64,000 nt of DNA from Flavobacterium sp. Sd200 (GTDB lineage Bacteria > Bacteroidota > Bacteroidia > Flavobacteriales > Flavobacteriaceae), in assembly GCF_009826935.1 (NCBI RefSeq), contig NZ_WUMN01000001.1, forward strand, positions 682,001 through 746,000. Direction: 5' to 3'. Within the stretch, counting starts at the first letter, position 1; every line of letters begins with the position of its first letter. The position numbers and the translations under genes are program-made. Shown here one piece after another: positions 17,733 to 25,690 of this stretch. The notes beneath the pieces were generated by a model that was not told where the DNA came from, did no database searches, and was given only the letters and a program-made list of their open reading frames with translations.

Positions 17733-18671
17733 ATGAACAAAATAACCCAACTTTTTAATATACAATATCCTATTATAGGGGCAGGAATGATATGGGCAAG
17801 CGGCTATAAACTGGCGGCTGCTGTGAGCAATGCAGGCGGTTTAGGGCTCATTGGTGCGGGTTCAATGTATCCTGAAGTTTTGCGCGAGCACATACAAAAA
17901 TGCAAAAAAGCAACTGATAAACCCTTTGGTGTAAATGTGCCCATGCTGTATCCTGATATTGAAAAAATAATGGATATTATTGTAGAAGAGGGGGTAAAGG
18001 TTGTGTTTACATCGGCGGGAAATCCTAAAACATGGACAGCTTTTTTAAAAGAAAAAGGCATTACTGTGGTGCATGTGGTTAGCAGTGTAAAATTTGCCCT
18101 TAAAGCTCAGGAGGCAGGTGTTGATGCTGTTGTAGCCGAAGGTTTTGAAGCAGGAGGGCACAATGGCCGAGAAGAAACCACAACATTTACGCTTATACCC
18201 ATGGTAAAAGAAAAACTAAGTGTTCCGCTTATTGCAGCAGGAGGTATAGCCACGGGTAGGGGAATGCTTGCCGCAATGGTGCTTGGTGCTGACGGTGTGC
18301 AGGTAGGGAGCCGTTTCTTAGCCTCAGTAGAATCTTCTTCGCACGAAAAGTTTAAGCAATTAGTGGTAGATCTGCAGGAGGGAGAAACCCATGTTACGCT
18401 TAAAGAACTGGCTCCCGTAAGGCTGATAAAGAACAAATTTTTCCATGATATAATGGCTCTTTATGCTAATGCTCCCACTAAAGACGAACTTATTGCTTTG
18501 TTGGGACGTGCCCGAGCAAAGAAAGGCATGTTTGAAGGTGATCTTGAAGAGGGAGAGCTCGAAATTGGGCAAATTGCAGGATTAATAAATGACATTAAGC
18601 CTGTTGCCGAAATTGTAAATGACATGATTGCCGAGTTTGAACTGGCTAAAAAAGAAACAGCTAATTTTTAG
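17733..18671 (+). CDS. Nitronate monooxygenase/FabK-like flavoprotein
   Basis: From the ATG at 17733 the product has 312 residues. It is a TIM-barrel FMN protein of the 2-nitropropane dioxygenase family. It begins 'ITQLFNIQYPIIGAGM' and carries 'AVSNAGGLGLIGAG', 'VAEGFEAGGHNG', 'VPLIAAGGIATGRG' and 'LGADGVQVGSRFLAS', the last two forming the FMN phosphate site. The 'E-x-GGHNG' motif occurs in both nitronate monooxygenases and FabK enoyl-ACP reductases, so the substrate is uncertain. The start is 1 bp after the stop of the preceding broken lipoprotein gene. Confidence 0.88.
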   Translation: MNKITQLFNIQYPIIGAGMIWASGYKLAAAVSNAGGLGLIGAGSMYPEVLREHIQKCKKATDKPFGVNVPMLYPDIEKIMDIIVEEGVKVVFTSAGNPKTWTAFLKEKGITVVHVVSSVKFALKAQEAGVDAVVAEGFEAGGHNGREETTTFTLIPMVKEKLSVPLIAAGGIATGRGMLAAMVLGADGVQVGSRFLASVESSSHEKFKQLVVDLQEGETHVTLKELAPVRLIKNKFFHDIMALYANAPTKDELIALLGRARAKKGMFEGDLEEGELEIGQIAGLINDIKPVAEIVNDMIAEFELAKKETANF

Positions 18672-18728
18672 GTTTGTTAAATATAATCGCAATGACAAAA
18701 TGTGTATGCCCGTTGTGTGGCTATGTGT

Positions 18729-18736
18729 TATCTTTG
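18729..18736 (+). promoter_or_regulatory. -7 element of the RecD-like helicase gene
   Basis: TATCTTTG fits TAnnTTTG exactly and lies 35 bp before the ATG at 18772. No TTG at usual -33 spacing is seen. Confidence 0.55.
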
Positions 18737-18771
18737 GGCATATAAATTTTTAATACCCCCGGCATAGCTAA

Positions 18772-20190
18772 ATGACGCCTGTACAGTTCTATAAACTATT
18801 AAGACAAGATTTTCCGTTTACCCCAACCCTCAAACAGGACATTTTTTTGCAAAAAATAGCCGAATTTGTAACCAATGGGCGCGATGATATTTTTGTTTTA
18901 AAGGGCTATGCGGGTACAGGCAAGACCACTATTATATCTACATTGGTAAATAACTTACGGCTTGCCAATAAAAAATATGTGCTGTTAGCACCTACGGGCA
19001 GGGCGGCAAAAGTTATATCGGGCTATTCCAGTAAACCTGCATTTACAATACACAAGCGCATTTATTTTCCTAAAAAGGGTAGTGGGGGTACGGTTGGGTT
19101 TACCCGACAACCTAATAAATTTAAAGATACCGTTTTTATAGTCGACGAGGCTTCAATGATCTCGGATACGCCATCTGATTCTAAAATGTATGAAAATGGT
19201 TCGCTTTTAGACGATCTTATGTACTATGTGTACAGTGGCAACAACTGCAAGATGATACTGGTGGGTGATACCGCCCAGTTGCCCCCTGTAAACAGCGATG
19301 TTAGCCCTGCACTCGATGCCGATGGGCTGAGCCGCGGTTTTTTGAAAGATGTAGAGCAGATTGAACTTGATGAGGTAATGCGTCAGGAATTCGATTCGGG
19401 CATATTGTATAATGCTACAGAATTGAGAGAGATATTAAAATCGACATTTATAGATACCTTTCAGTTCAGGCTCCGTGGGTTTAAAGATATAATACGGCTT
19501 ACTGATGGTTATGATATTCAGGATGCCATAAATTATGCCTACAGTAATTACAGCATTGAAGACACTGCTTTTATTGTGCGCTCTAACAAGCGTGCCAATG
19601 CTTATAACCAACAAATAAGATCTCGAATACTGGGGAGGGAAAGCGAACTCTCGGCGGGCGATTTTATGATGGTAGTAAAAAATAATTATTTTTGGCTTGA
19701 TGAAAAAAGCGAGGCAGGATTTATAGCAAACGGCGATATTATTGAAGTGCTTGAAATTTTCAGGATAGAAGAATTATACGGATTTAAATTTGCCCGGGTA
19801 AAAGTGCGGCTTATAGATTACCCAAACAGTCCACCGTTGGAAACCTACCTGCTTTTAGATACGGTTACCAGTGAGTCGCCATCGTTAACCTATGAAGAGT
19901 CTAACAGGCTCTATCAGGAAGTAATGAAAGATTATGAGGATGAACCACAATACCGTAAATTTTTAAAAGTAAAGAACAACCCTCATTTTAATGCATTGCA
20001 GGTAAAGTTCAGCTATGCCATGACGTGCCACAAAAGCCAGGGAGGGCAATGGAATACTGTTTTTATAGAGCAGCCTTATTTGCCTGAAGGCATAGATAAA
20101 GACTATATTCGCTGGTTGTACACAGCCATAACACGTGCAAAAGATAAACTTTATCTGATAGGGTTTAAGGATGATGCTTTTGAGGGGTAA
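18772..20190 (+). CDS. RecD-like ATP-dependent DNA helicase (SF1)
   Basis: The product has 472 residues. SF1 helicase motifs are in order: Walker A 'GYAGTGKTT' (residues 45-53), Walker B 'VFIVDEASM', 'LVGDTAQLPPV', and the C-terminal UvrD/RecD2-like motif 'MTCHKSQGGQWNTVFIE' followed by 'YTAITRAKDKLYLIG'. It lacks the long N-terminal part of RecD and RecD2 and no RecB or RecC gene is adjacent, so it is a short stand-alone helicase of the type common in Bacteroidetes. A role in DNA repair or recombination is inferred. It is convergent with the next gene (13 bp apart). Confidence 0.9.
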   Translation: MTPVQFYKLLRQDFPFTPTLKQDIFLQKIAEFVTNGRDDIFVLKGYAGTGKTTIISTLVNNLRLANKKYVLLAPTGRAAKVISGYSSKPAFTIHKRIYFPKKGSGGTVGFTRQPNKFKDTVFIVDEASMISDTPSDSKMYENGSLLDDLMYYVYSGNNCKMILVGDTAQLPPVNSDVSPALDADGLSRGFLKDVEQIELDEVMRQEFDSGILYNATELREILKSTFIDTFQFRLRGFKDIIRLTDGYDIQDAINYAYSNYSIEDTAFIVRSNKRANAYNQQIRSRILGRESELSAGDFMMVVKNNYFWLDEKSEAGFIANGDIIEVLEIFRIEELYGFKFARVKVRLIDYPNSPPLETYLLLDTVTSESPSLTYEESNRLYQEVMKDYEDEPQYRKFLKVKNNPHFNALQVKFSYAMTCHKSQGGQWNTVFIEQPYLPEGIDKDYIRWLYTAITRAKDKLYLIGFKDDAFEG

Positions 20191-20203
20191 TTTATCGTTT
20201 GGT

Positions 20204-20647
20204 CTAAACTTTTTTATCAGGTAATCCTGTTCCTGTGTTGATAAGGTCTTTAAGACTGCTTTGCAAATATGTATTCCATCCGTTGCAACATATTTCATAA
20301 CATTCCAATGTGTTTTCTAAACCTATATGCTCAAACATAACTGTAGTTGTATCACCTTCTTCTGTTATTTTAAAATTAATTGTTGTGTCATTCCACTCGT
20401 TTGTTTTATTTACAAAATGCTTATGGCTATTTGTAACCAACCATGTTATTTTTTCGTTTTCGATTAATTCCACCACTTTTAATTCCATATAAGTATCGCC
20501 AAATGTAACCTTAAAAGTATCTCCTAAAACAGAGTTGCTACCCTCAAAATTTGCTGTCCACCATTTATCTGTTTCGTTGATTTTATTGAAAACCTTTTGT
20601 GCAGGTTTAAGAGTTTTAATTGTTGTATTATAACTTTGATTTTGCAT
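20204..20647 (-). CDS. AHSA1/SRPBCC-domain protein
   Basis: The product has 147 residues and resembles the SRPBCC (START-like) family related to the Aha1 C-terminal domain. Typical features are the N-terminal 'KPAQKVFNKINETDKWWTAN', a central 'KVVELIENEKITWLVTNS', and a terminal helix 'CNGWNTYLQSSLKDLI'. Such proteins bind small hydrophobic ligands or modulate partners; the ligand is unknown. The leader upstream holds two hairpins and a G7 run (see below). Confidence 0.75.
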   Translation of the reverse strand: MQNQSYNTTIKTLKPAQKVFNKINETDKWWTANFEGSNSVLGDTFKVTFGDTYMELKVVELIENEKITWLVTNSHKHFVNKTNEWNDTTINFKITEEGDTTTVMFEHIGLENTLECYEICCNGWNTYLQSSLKDLINTGTGLPDKKV

Positions 20648-20754
20648 TTGTTATGGGTTTAAATTATAAACTAAAATTAGCAGTTCTATACTATCTGTTA
20701 AATGTGCAGATAAGACATAAACAGGGGGGGATTTGGACAAAAAAATAAAAAAAG

Positions 20755-20790
20755 TACCCGAACTAAAACAAAGTTTTTTAAGTTTGGGTA
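20755..20790. other. Hairpin with minus-strand T-tract in the kdsB upstream region
   Basis: Arms 20755-20764 and 20781-20790 form a 10-bp stem with one G-U pair, extended by AAAA/TTTT inside the loop. The T-rich tail occurs only on the minus strand (complement of 20738-20753), where no gene lies upstream to need a terminator. It could block antisense transcription or be part of a regulated leader. Confidence 0.5.
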
Positions 20791-20800
20791 TAATTTAAAG

Positions 20801-20820
20801 ACTTGCGTTATATCGCAAGT
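20801..20820 (+). promoter_or_regulatory. Hairpin just upstream of kdsB
   Basis: ACTTGCG (20801-20807) pairs perfectly with CGCAAGT (20814-20820) around a six-base loop, ending 20 bp before the kdsB ATG. If transcribed it would sit in the ribosome loading zone of the mRNA. Confidence 0.5.
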
Positions 20821-20840
20821 GCAAAATTTACTAAAACAGT

Positions 20841-21566
20841 ATGAAAATCATAGCAGTAATACCGGCACGATATGCCAGCACCCGTTTCCCTGCAAAACTT
20901 ATGCAGGACCTTGGCGGACAAACAGTAATTACAAGAACCTATAAGGCAGCACTTGAAACCAATCTTTTTGATGATGTGTTTGTCGTGACCGACTCTGATA
21001 TTATTTTTAATGAGATAGTAAACAATGGTGGCAAGGCTATTATGAGCATTAAAGAACACGAAAGCGGCAGCGATCGTATTGCTGAGGCTGTGGAGCACCT
21101 TGATGTAGATATTGTTGTAAATGTGCAGGGAGACGAACCTTTTATAAACAAAGAGCCATTAGCCGATGTGCTTGAGGTTTTTAAAAACGATATTGCCCGT
21201 GAGGTAGACCTGGCATCGGTAATGATGCACATTACCAATAAGGAAGATATTGAAAACCCTAATAATGTAAAGGTAATTGTAGACCAAAAGAATTTTGCAC
21301 TTTATTTTTCGCGTTCTGTAATTCCTTATCCGAGAGATACCGAAGCGGGGGTGCGATACTTTAGGCATATTGGCATTTATGCTTTCCGTAAGCATGCTTT
21401 AATGGATTTTTATAAACTGCCCATGCAAAGTTTGGAGGCATCTGAAAAGCTCGAACAATTACGATATTTGGAGTATGGTAAAAAGATTAGAATGGTAGAA
21501 ACTACACATGCCGGCATAGGTATAGATACGCCGGAGGATCTTGAAAAGGCAAGAAAAATGTTGTAA
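20841..21566 (+). CDS. kdsB: 3-deoxy-manno-octulosonate cytidylyltransferase
   Basis: The product has 241 residues and matches KdsB in length. It activates Kdo as CMP-Kdo for lipopolysaccharide inner-core synthesis in the cytoplasm. Nucleotide-binding start '[17 protein letters not shown]', then 'VVTDSDIIF', '[12 protein letters not shown]', '[11 protein letters not shown]' and '[13 protein letters not shown]' are all diagnostic. It stands as a single gene with a terminator directly downstream. Confidence 0.96.
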   Translation: MKIIAVIPARYASTRFPAKLMQDLGGQTVITRTYKAALETNLFDDVFVVTDSDIIFNEIVNNGGKAIMSIKEHESGSDRIAEAVEHLDVDIVVNVQGDEPFINKEPLADVLEVFKNDIAREVDLASVMMHITNKEDIENPNNVKVIVDQKNFALYFSRSVIPYPRDTEAGVRYFRHIGIYAFRKHALMDFYKLPMQSLEASEKLEQLRYLEYGKKIRMVETTHAGIGIDTPEDLEKARKML

Positions 21567-21570
21567 TAGG

Positions 21571-21600
21571 AGCGGAGTTGTAAGCTCCGTTTGTTTTTTT
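21571..21600 (+). terminator. kdsB terminator
   Basis: A short GC-rich stem (GCGGAG with CTCCGT, one wobble) is followed by a T-rich tract to 21600. It begins 5 bp after the kdsB stop codon. Confidence 0.7.
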
Positions 21601-21740
21601 ATACAGTTAATTTATAAATAGCCGTAAGTTTAAATTTTGAAGAGTATGCTAACATTACGTGTTTTTACCTACGTTTTTGAGGTGTTTATATGTTAAAATG
21701 ATATTTATTGTCTTTTATGTGTTAAAATTTTTATTAGCAT

Positions 21741-21772
21741 TTGTTTATTATAATTTTATTATGTTATATTTG
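21741..21772 (+). promoter_or_regulatory. Promoter of the sigma factor gene
   Basis: TTG (21741-21743), 21 bp, TATATTTG (21765-21772) fits the Bacteroidetes consensus exactly. The predicted start near 21777 gives a leader of about 110 nt that contains a small hairpin (CTCTG/CAGAG near 21830-21842). The remainder of the 320-bp interval between kdsB and this gene shows nothing beyond AT-rich sequence and the kdsB terminator. Confidence 0.85.
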
Positions 21773-21886
21773 GCATATAATTAATTCTTAATTAACACCG
21801 CCTATACAAAAAACTACTTTTTAGAACTCTGGTTAACAGAGGTTTTATCGACCAAATCTCAAAAAAAAACGCTAAAAAGTATTGTT

Positions 21887-22471
21887 ATGGCTAATGTTGT
21901 AATCCCTGACGCTGTCCTGGTAAAAGATTATGTGGGTGGAGATGAAAATGCTCTTGCCACACTAATTAAAAGGCACCAATCTAAAATTTATGGTTTTATT
22001 TACTCTAAAGTAAACGATAGGGATATTTCTGACGATATCTTCCAGGATACTTTTATTAAGGTAATCAAGACCCTTAAATCTAACTCATACAATGAGGAAG
22101 GAAAATTTTTGCCATGGGTTATGCGCATTTCGCACAACCTTATTGTAGATCATTTCAGGCGTAATAAAAAAATGCCTATGTATCGTGAAACCGAGGAGTT
22201 TTCAATATTTTCTATAATGACGGATAACAGCCCGAATATAGAGAACAGGATCATTACAGATCAGGTAGAGAACGACCTGCAACGCATTATTGAAGAGTTG
22301 CCTGATGACCAAAAAGAGGTGCTTCAAATGCGTATTTATCAGGATCTTAGCTTTAAAGAAATTGCCGATCTTACTGGTGTTAGTATCAACACTGCTTTAG
22401 GCAGAATGCGCTATGCCCTAATGAACCTTAGAAAAGTAATAGAGAAGAATAAAATTATTTTGACTAATTAG
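21887..22471 (+). CDS. RNA polymerase sigma factor, ECF-like sigma-70
   Basis: The product has 194 residues. Region 2 is 'HQSKIYGFIYSKVNDRDISDD' with 'DDIFQDTFIKVIK' and 'WVMRISHNLIVDHFRRNKKM'. Region 4 is 'LPDDQKEVLQMRIYQDLSFK' with 'EIADLTGVSINTALGRMRYA'. No anti-sigma gene is next to it; instead a 47-residue protein follows. It looks like the widely conserved flavobacterial sigma factor that has no cognate membrane anti-sigma factor; its regulon is not evident here. Confidence 0.92.
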   Translation: MANVVIPDAVLVKDYVGGDENALATLIKRHQSKIYGFIYSKVNDRDISDDIFQDTFIKVIKTLKSNSYNEEGKFLPWVMRISHNLIVDHFRRNKKMPMYRETEEFSIFSIMTDNSPNIENRIITDQVENDLQRIIEELPDDQKEVLQMRIYQDLSFKEIADLTGVSINTALGRMRYALMNLRKVIEKNKIILTN

Positions 22472-22531
22472 GCAATATAAAGTTTTGTACTGGCGTTATA
22501 GGTGTAACAACAACAAAATAACAGTAGTCAG

Positions 22532-22675
22532 ATGGCAAAACTTTACTCTAAAAAACCAGTAGCAGCGCCTAATATGTTACCTAAAAAAGAGACAGTAGAC
22601 TTTTTGCTTAACTATTCTAAAGCACTTAAAATAGTTAAAACACAAAACGGTACGTTTGAAAACATTGCTAACTAA
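22532..22675 (+). CDS. Small basic protein (47 residues) downstream of the sigma factor
   Basis: An ATG at 22532 opens a 47-residue frame (MAKLYSKKPVAAPNMLPKKE, then a hydrophobic/basic helix ending in ENIAN). It starts 60 bp after the sigma-factor stop and ends 5 bp before that transcript's terminator, so it fills the space exactly and is very likely translated. It has no recognised domain. The central 'TVDFLLNYSKALKIVK' could form an amphipathic helix. A role as a partner of the sigma factor is possible but only inferred from position. Confidence 0.72.
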   Translation: MAKLYSKKPVAAPNMLPKKETVDFLLNYSKALKIVKTQNGTFENIAN

Positions 22676-22680
22676 TTTAT

Positions 22681-22710
22681 AACCTTCCGGTATTATCGGG
22701 AGGTTTTTTT
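22681..22710 (+). terminator. Sigma-factor operon terminator, overlapping the nth stop codon
   Basis: AACCTTCCG (22681-22689) pairs with CGGGAGGTT (22696-22704-region) with one wobble and is followed by seven T. The loop contains the stop codon of nth on the other strand, and the right arm plus T-tract encode the last residues (KKTSR) of that protein. Confidence 0.85.
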
Positions 22711-23352
22711 ATGGTATTCTTCCAACACATCTTTCCTGCCAATTGTGGCGGTAATAATATCTTTATCTAAATTCCACCCACGGGCAGGGCTGTATTGCCT
22801 GCCATACCATATAATTTGCAGGTGCAGGTCGTTCCACAAACTTTTGGGAAAAAGCTTTTTGGCATCGGCTTCTGTCTGCACTACGTTTTTACCGCTTGTC
22901 AATCCCCATCGGTACATAAGCCTGTGTATGTGTGTGTCTACCGGAAATGCCGGTACACCAAACGCCTGGCTCATAACTACACTTGCTGTTTTATGGCCTA
23001 CTCCGGGCAGGGCTTCTAAGTCTTCAAAACTTTGCGGAACTTCTCCGTTATGCTTTTCTATTAATATTTCAGATAATCCGTGTATGGCCTTGGCCTTGGC
23101 AGGAGACAACCCAACGGGACGAATAATATCGCGTATATCTTCTATATGAAGTTTTACCATTGCATAAGGATTATCAGCCCTTTCAAAAAGAAGTGGGGTA
23201 ATTTGATTTACACGAACGTCAGTGCTTTGTGCACTCATTAATACAGCAATTAACAAAGTGTAAGGATCTTTGTGGTCTAACGGCAGTGGTATAGTAGGAT
23301 AAAGCTCATTTAGGGTTTTAATAACAAACCTGGCCTTTTCTGCTTTGGTCAT
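22693..23352 (-). CDS. nth: Endonuclease III-like DNA glycosylase without iron-sulfur cysteines
   Basis: The start is the ATG at 23352, giving 219 residues; reading further upstream would overrun the bcp gene and its promoter. Base-excision repair of oxidised pyrimidines is expected. The helix-hairpin-helix 'LEALPGVGHKTASVV' carries the catalytic Lys and 'FPVDTHIHRLMYR' the catalytic Asp. The tail after 'LWNDLHLQIIWYGRQYSPA' is 'RGWNLDKDIITATIGRK' and a few more residues, with no cysteine; in fact the whole protein has none, so the C-x6-C-x2-C-x5-C [4Fe-4S] site of E. coli Nth is missing. It is divergent from bcp and convergent with the sigma operon. Confidence 0.92.
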   Translation of the reverse strand: MTKAEKARFVIKTLNELYPTIPLPLDHKDPYTLLIAVLMSAQSTDVRVNQITPLLFERADNPYAMVKLHIEDIRDIIRPVGLSPAKAKAIHGLSEILIEKHNGEVPQSFEDLEALPGVGHKTASVVMSQAFGVPAFPVDTHIHRLMYRWGLTSGKNVVQTEADAKKLFPKSLWNDLHLQIIWYGRQYSPARGWNLDKDIITATIGRKDVLEEYHKKTSR

Positions 23353-23372
23353 TTTAATTATATTTATGCAAA

Positions 23373-23402
23373 CAAATATACAGTTATGACAACACTTAAC
23401 AA
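23373..23402 (-). promoter_or_regulatory. Promoter of nth, inside the start of bcp
   Basis: On the minus strand TTG (23400-23402), 19 bp, TATATTTG (23373-23380) matches the consensus exactly. The -33 element is within the bcp coding sequence. The predicted start near 23368 leaves a leader of about 16 nt and supports the nth start at 23352. Confidence 0.8.
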
Positions 23403-23844
23403 AGGAGATAAAGCACCTGATTTTAAAGGGATAGACCAGGATGGTAAGCAGCACACACTTGCAGATTATGCAGGTAAAAAGCTTGTTGTGTACTTTTATC
23501 CTAAAGCCGATACTCCCGGCTGTACTGCTGAGGCATGTAATATAAGGGACAACTACCACCGTTTTATTGCCCAAAATTATGAAGTGCTTGGCGTGAGTGC
23601 CGACAGCCAGAAAAAGCTTCAAAAGTTTAAAGAAAAATATGAATTGCCTTTCCCTTTGCTTTCTGATGAAGACAAGTCGGTTATAAACGCTTTCGGTGTA
23701 TGGGGACCTAAGAAGTTTATGGGCAGGGTGTTCGACGGAATTCACCGCACCACATTTGTTATCGATGAAAAAGGAATAATTGATGAAGTAATCACTGCTG
23801 TAAAAACGAAAGAACATAGCGATCAGATTCTTAAACAGGAATAG
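23386..23844 (+). CDS. bcp: Thiol peroxidase of the BCP/PrxQ type
   Basis: The product has 152 residues. It reduces hydroperoxides in the cytoplasm using thioredoxin. The peroxidatic Cys46 and resolving Cys51 are in 'FYPKADTPGCTAEACNIRD', the atypical 2-Cys pattern with four residues between. Further motifs are 'GDKAPDFKGIDQDG', 'VLGVSADSQKKLQKF' and 'FPLLSDEDKSVINAFGVWG'. Its divergent neighbour is nth; only 33 bp separate the starts, so oxidative-damage genes share this interval. A near-consensus -7 (TATATTTA, 23359-23366) lies upstream. Confidence 0.95.
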   Translation: MTTLNKGDKAPDFKGIDQDGKQHTLADYAGKKLVVYFYPKADTPGCTAEACNIRDNYHRFIAQNYEVLGVSADSQKKLQKFKEKYELPFPLLSDEDKSVINAFGVWGPKKFMGRVFDGIHRTTFVIDEKGIIDEVITAVKTKEHSDQILKQE

Positions 23845-23875
23845 TTCTTTTTTATAGAGATAAAAGGTATAAAAA

Positions 23876-23905
23876 AAAGCTTCAGCAGTTATCTGTTGAA
23901 GCTTT
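23876..23905. terminator. Bidirectional terminator after bcp
   Basis: Arms 23876-23888 and 23893-23905 form a 13-bp stem with one G-U pair and a TTAT loop. A run of A on the left gives a T-tract for the minus-strand gene ending at 23933. Confidence 0.85.
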
Positions 23906-23932
23906 TAGTGAATTAATAAGCAAGATGGAATT

Positions 23933-24187
23933 TTATATTTTGTCGTCTTCAACAATTTGTATTTTACCCACGGGTACGTTGCCAGAAGTATCTTTAATTA
24001 ATAGAACCCCCAACACATTCAACGGAATGTCTATAGCTTCGTCAGAATTTCTTATTTCATCAAGTATATGCTCATAATCAGTAGGGTTTAATACTATAGA
24101 ATCTCCTTTGTCTATTTTTTTTGCAAATAGATAATCCCTTATTGATGCTACAGATATGGCTTGGCCTATTACTACGAATTCAGACAT
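23933..24187 (-). CDS. Small protein of unknown function (84 residues)
   Basis: An ATG at 24187 opens an 84-residue frame beginning 'MSEFVVIGQAISVASIRDYL' and ending in 'GKIQIVEDDKI'. It is acidic, soluble in character, without signal peptide or membrane segment. I do not recognise the family. A strong terminator just downstream (23876-23905) and an isolated position between two other transcription units support it as a real single gene. Its composition, with alternating beta-like hydrophobic runs ('LNVLGVLLIKD'), suggests a small mixed fold. Confidence 0.75.
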   Translation of the reverse strand: MSEFVVIGQAISVASIRDYLFAKKIDKGDSIVLNPTDYEHILDEIRNSDEAIDIPLNVLGVLLIKDTSGNVPVGKIQIVEDDKI

Positions 24188-24313
24188 ATTATGTTGTTTT
24201 ATAAAGCTAAGATAGTTTCATAAAAATCATTTTTTTACAAGTTTTTGTTAAATTAGAAGAGGCGATCTAACCCAATATTGTATTAATAAGACAATCTAAC
24301 CACCTAATTAAGC

Positions 24314-24321
24314 TATCTTTG
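24314..24321 (+). promoter_or_regulatory. -7 element of the DEAD-box helicase gene
   Basis: TATCTTTG matches TAnnTTTG. It overlaps a possible TTG start at 24319, so translation must begin downstream, at the ATG at 24340. Confidence 0.65.
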
Positions 24322-24339
24322 CAAAAAATTAAAGCAGCA

Positions 24340-25686
24340 ATGATTACATTTCACGACTTCGACTTACCCAAATCGCTTCAAAAAGCTATAGATGAGCTGG
24401 GGCTTACAAACCCTACACCCATACAGCAGCGCGCTATGCCGGTAATACTTAGTGGGCGTGATATGATGGGCATTGCACAAACCGGTACCGGTAAAACTTT
24501 TGCCTACCTGTTGCCTGTGCTAAAACAATGGAAGTTTGCTAAAACCGATACACCACGTGTAGTTATTATTGTACCTACCCGCGAGCTGGTAGTACAGGTA
24601 GTAGAGGAGGTCGAAAAGCTAACTAAATACATGTCTGTGCGCACGGTGGGTGTTTTTGGTGGTGTAAATATCAATACACAAAAGTTGCGCGTATATGAAG
24701 GGGTAGATGTGCTTGTAGGTACTCCGGGTAGGATGATGGATCTTGCGCTCGATAATGTGGTGCGTTTTGATGAGGTACAAAAGCTCATTATTGATGAGTT
24801 TGACGAAATACTTAACCTTGGTTTCAGGGTGCAGGTAACCTCTATTTTTAATATGATGAAAGCCAAAAGGCAAAACATACTATTCTCTGCCACAATGACC
24901 GATGAGGTTGATGAAATGCTGAATGATTATTTCGATTTTCCTGAAGAGGTATCATTGGCACCATCGGGCACCCCGTTAGATCAAATTGAGCAGTTTGGCT
25001 ATAATGTACCTAATTTTTTAACCAAAATTAATTTGCTTAAAAACCTGCTACAGGATGAAAGTCTTTCGCGCATATTGGTTTTTGTGAACAATAAAAAAAC
25101 GGCCGACCTTGTAATGACAAGCCTTGAAGAAAATCATGACGGGCAGTTTGGAGTTATACACTCTAATAAATCACAAAATTACAGGCTTAATACCATGGCA
25201 TCCTTTCAGCAGGGAGAGTTAAGAGGTATTGTTACTACAGACGTTATGGCACGTGGCCTTGATATATCTGATGTTACGCACGTTATCAATATGGAATTCC
25301 CTGAAGTGCCTGAACAGTATATTCACCGTATTGGACGTACAGGCCGTGCCGATAAAACAGGTGTGGCTATTAGCCTAATTGCCCCTTCTGAGCAGGAAAT
25401 ACAATTAGAGGCTGAAGTTTTAATGGAAAGAGAACTCGAATTTATTGAATTGCCGGAAGATGTAGAAATAGCTGAAAAACTTTTAGAGTTTGAAAAAGAT
25501 AAAAAGAAGATAAAACTTTTACTGCGTACCCCTAAGAAAAGCGATAACGGAGCTTTTCATGAAAAGAAAGACAAGAACAAAAAAGTAAATCTTGGTGGTC
25601 CCGGTAAAACAAAACCAAGGAAAACAGCACCAAGAAACCGTGCGGTAGAAGCAAAACGTGCTGCTAAAAAGAAAAAAAATAAATAA
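24340..25686 (+). CDS. DEAD-box ATP-dependent RNA helicase
   Basis: From the ATG at 24340 the product has 448 residues. Motifs are: Q motif 'NPTPIQQRAMPVI', I 'AQTGTGKT', Ia 'VPTRELVVQV', Ib 'GTPGRMMD', II 'IIDEFDEIL' (DEFD rather than DEAD), III 'LFSATM', IV-V 'VTTDVMARGLDIS' and VI 'YIHRIGRTGRADK'. The last 60 residues are a Lys/Arg-rich tail typical for RNA binding in RhlE/DeaD-like helicases. The DEFD replacement in motif II keeps the metal-binding Asp-Glu. It probably acts in ribosome assembly or RNA decay. A perfect bidirectional hairpin follows. Confidence 0.93.
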   Translation: MITFHDFDLPKSLQKAIDELGLTNPTPIQQRAMPVILSGRDMMGIAQTGTGKTFAYLLPVLKQWKFAKTDTPRVVIIVPTRELVVQVVEEVEKLTKYMSVRTVGVFGGVNINTQKLRVYEGVDVLVGTPGRMMDLALDNVVRFDEVQKLIIDEFDEILNLGFRVQVTSIFNMMKAKRQNILFSATMTDEVDEMLNDYFDFPEEVSLAPSGTPLDQIEQFGYNVPNFLTKINLLKNLLQDESLSRILVFVNNKKTADLVMTSLEENHDGQFGVIHSNKSQNYRLNTMASFQQGELRGIVTTDVMARGLDISDVTHVINMEFPEVPEQYIHRIGRTGRADKTGVAISLIAPSEQEIQLEAEVLMERELEFIELPEDVEIAEKLLEFEKDKKKIKLLLRTPKKSDNGAFHEKKDKNKKVNLGGPGKTKPRKTAPRNRAVEAKRAAKKKKNK

Positions 25687-25690
25687 TAGT

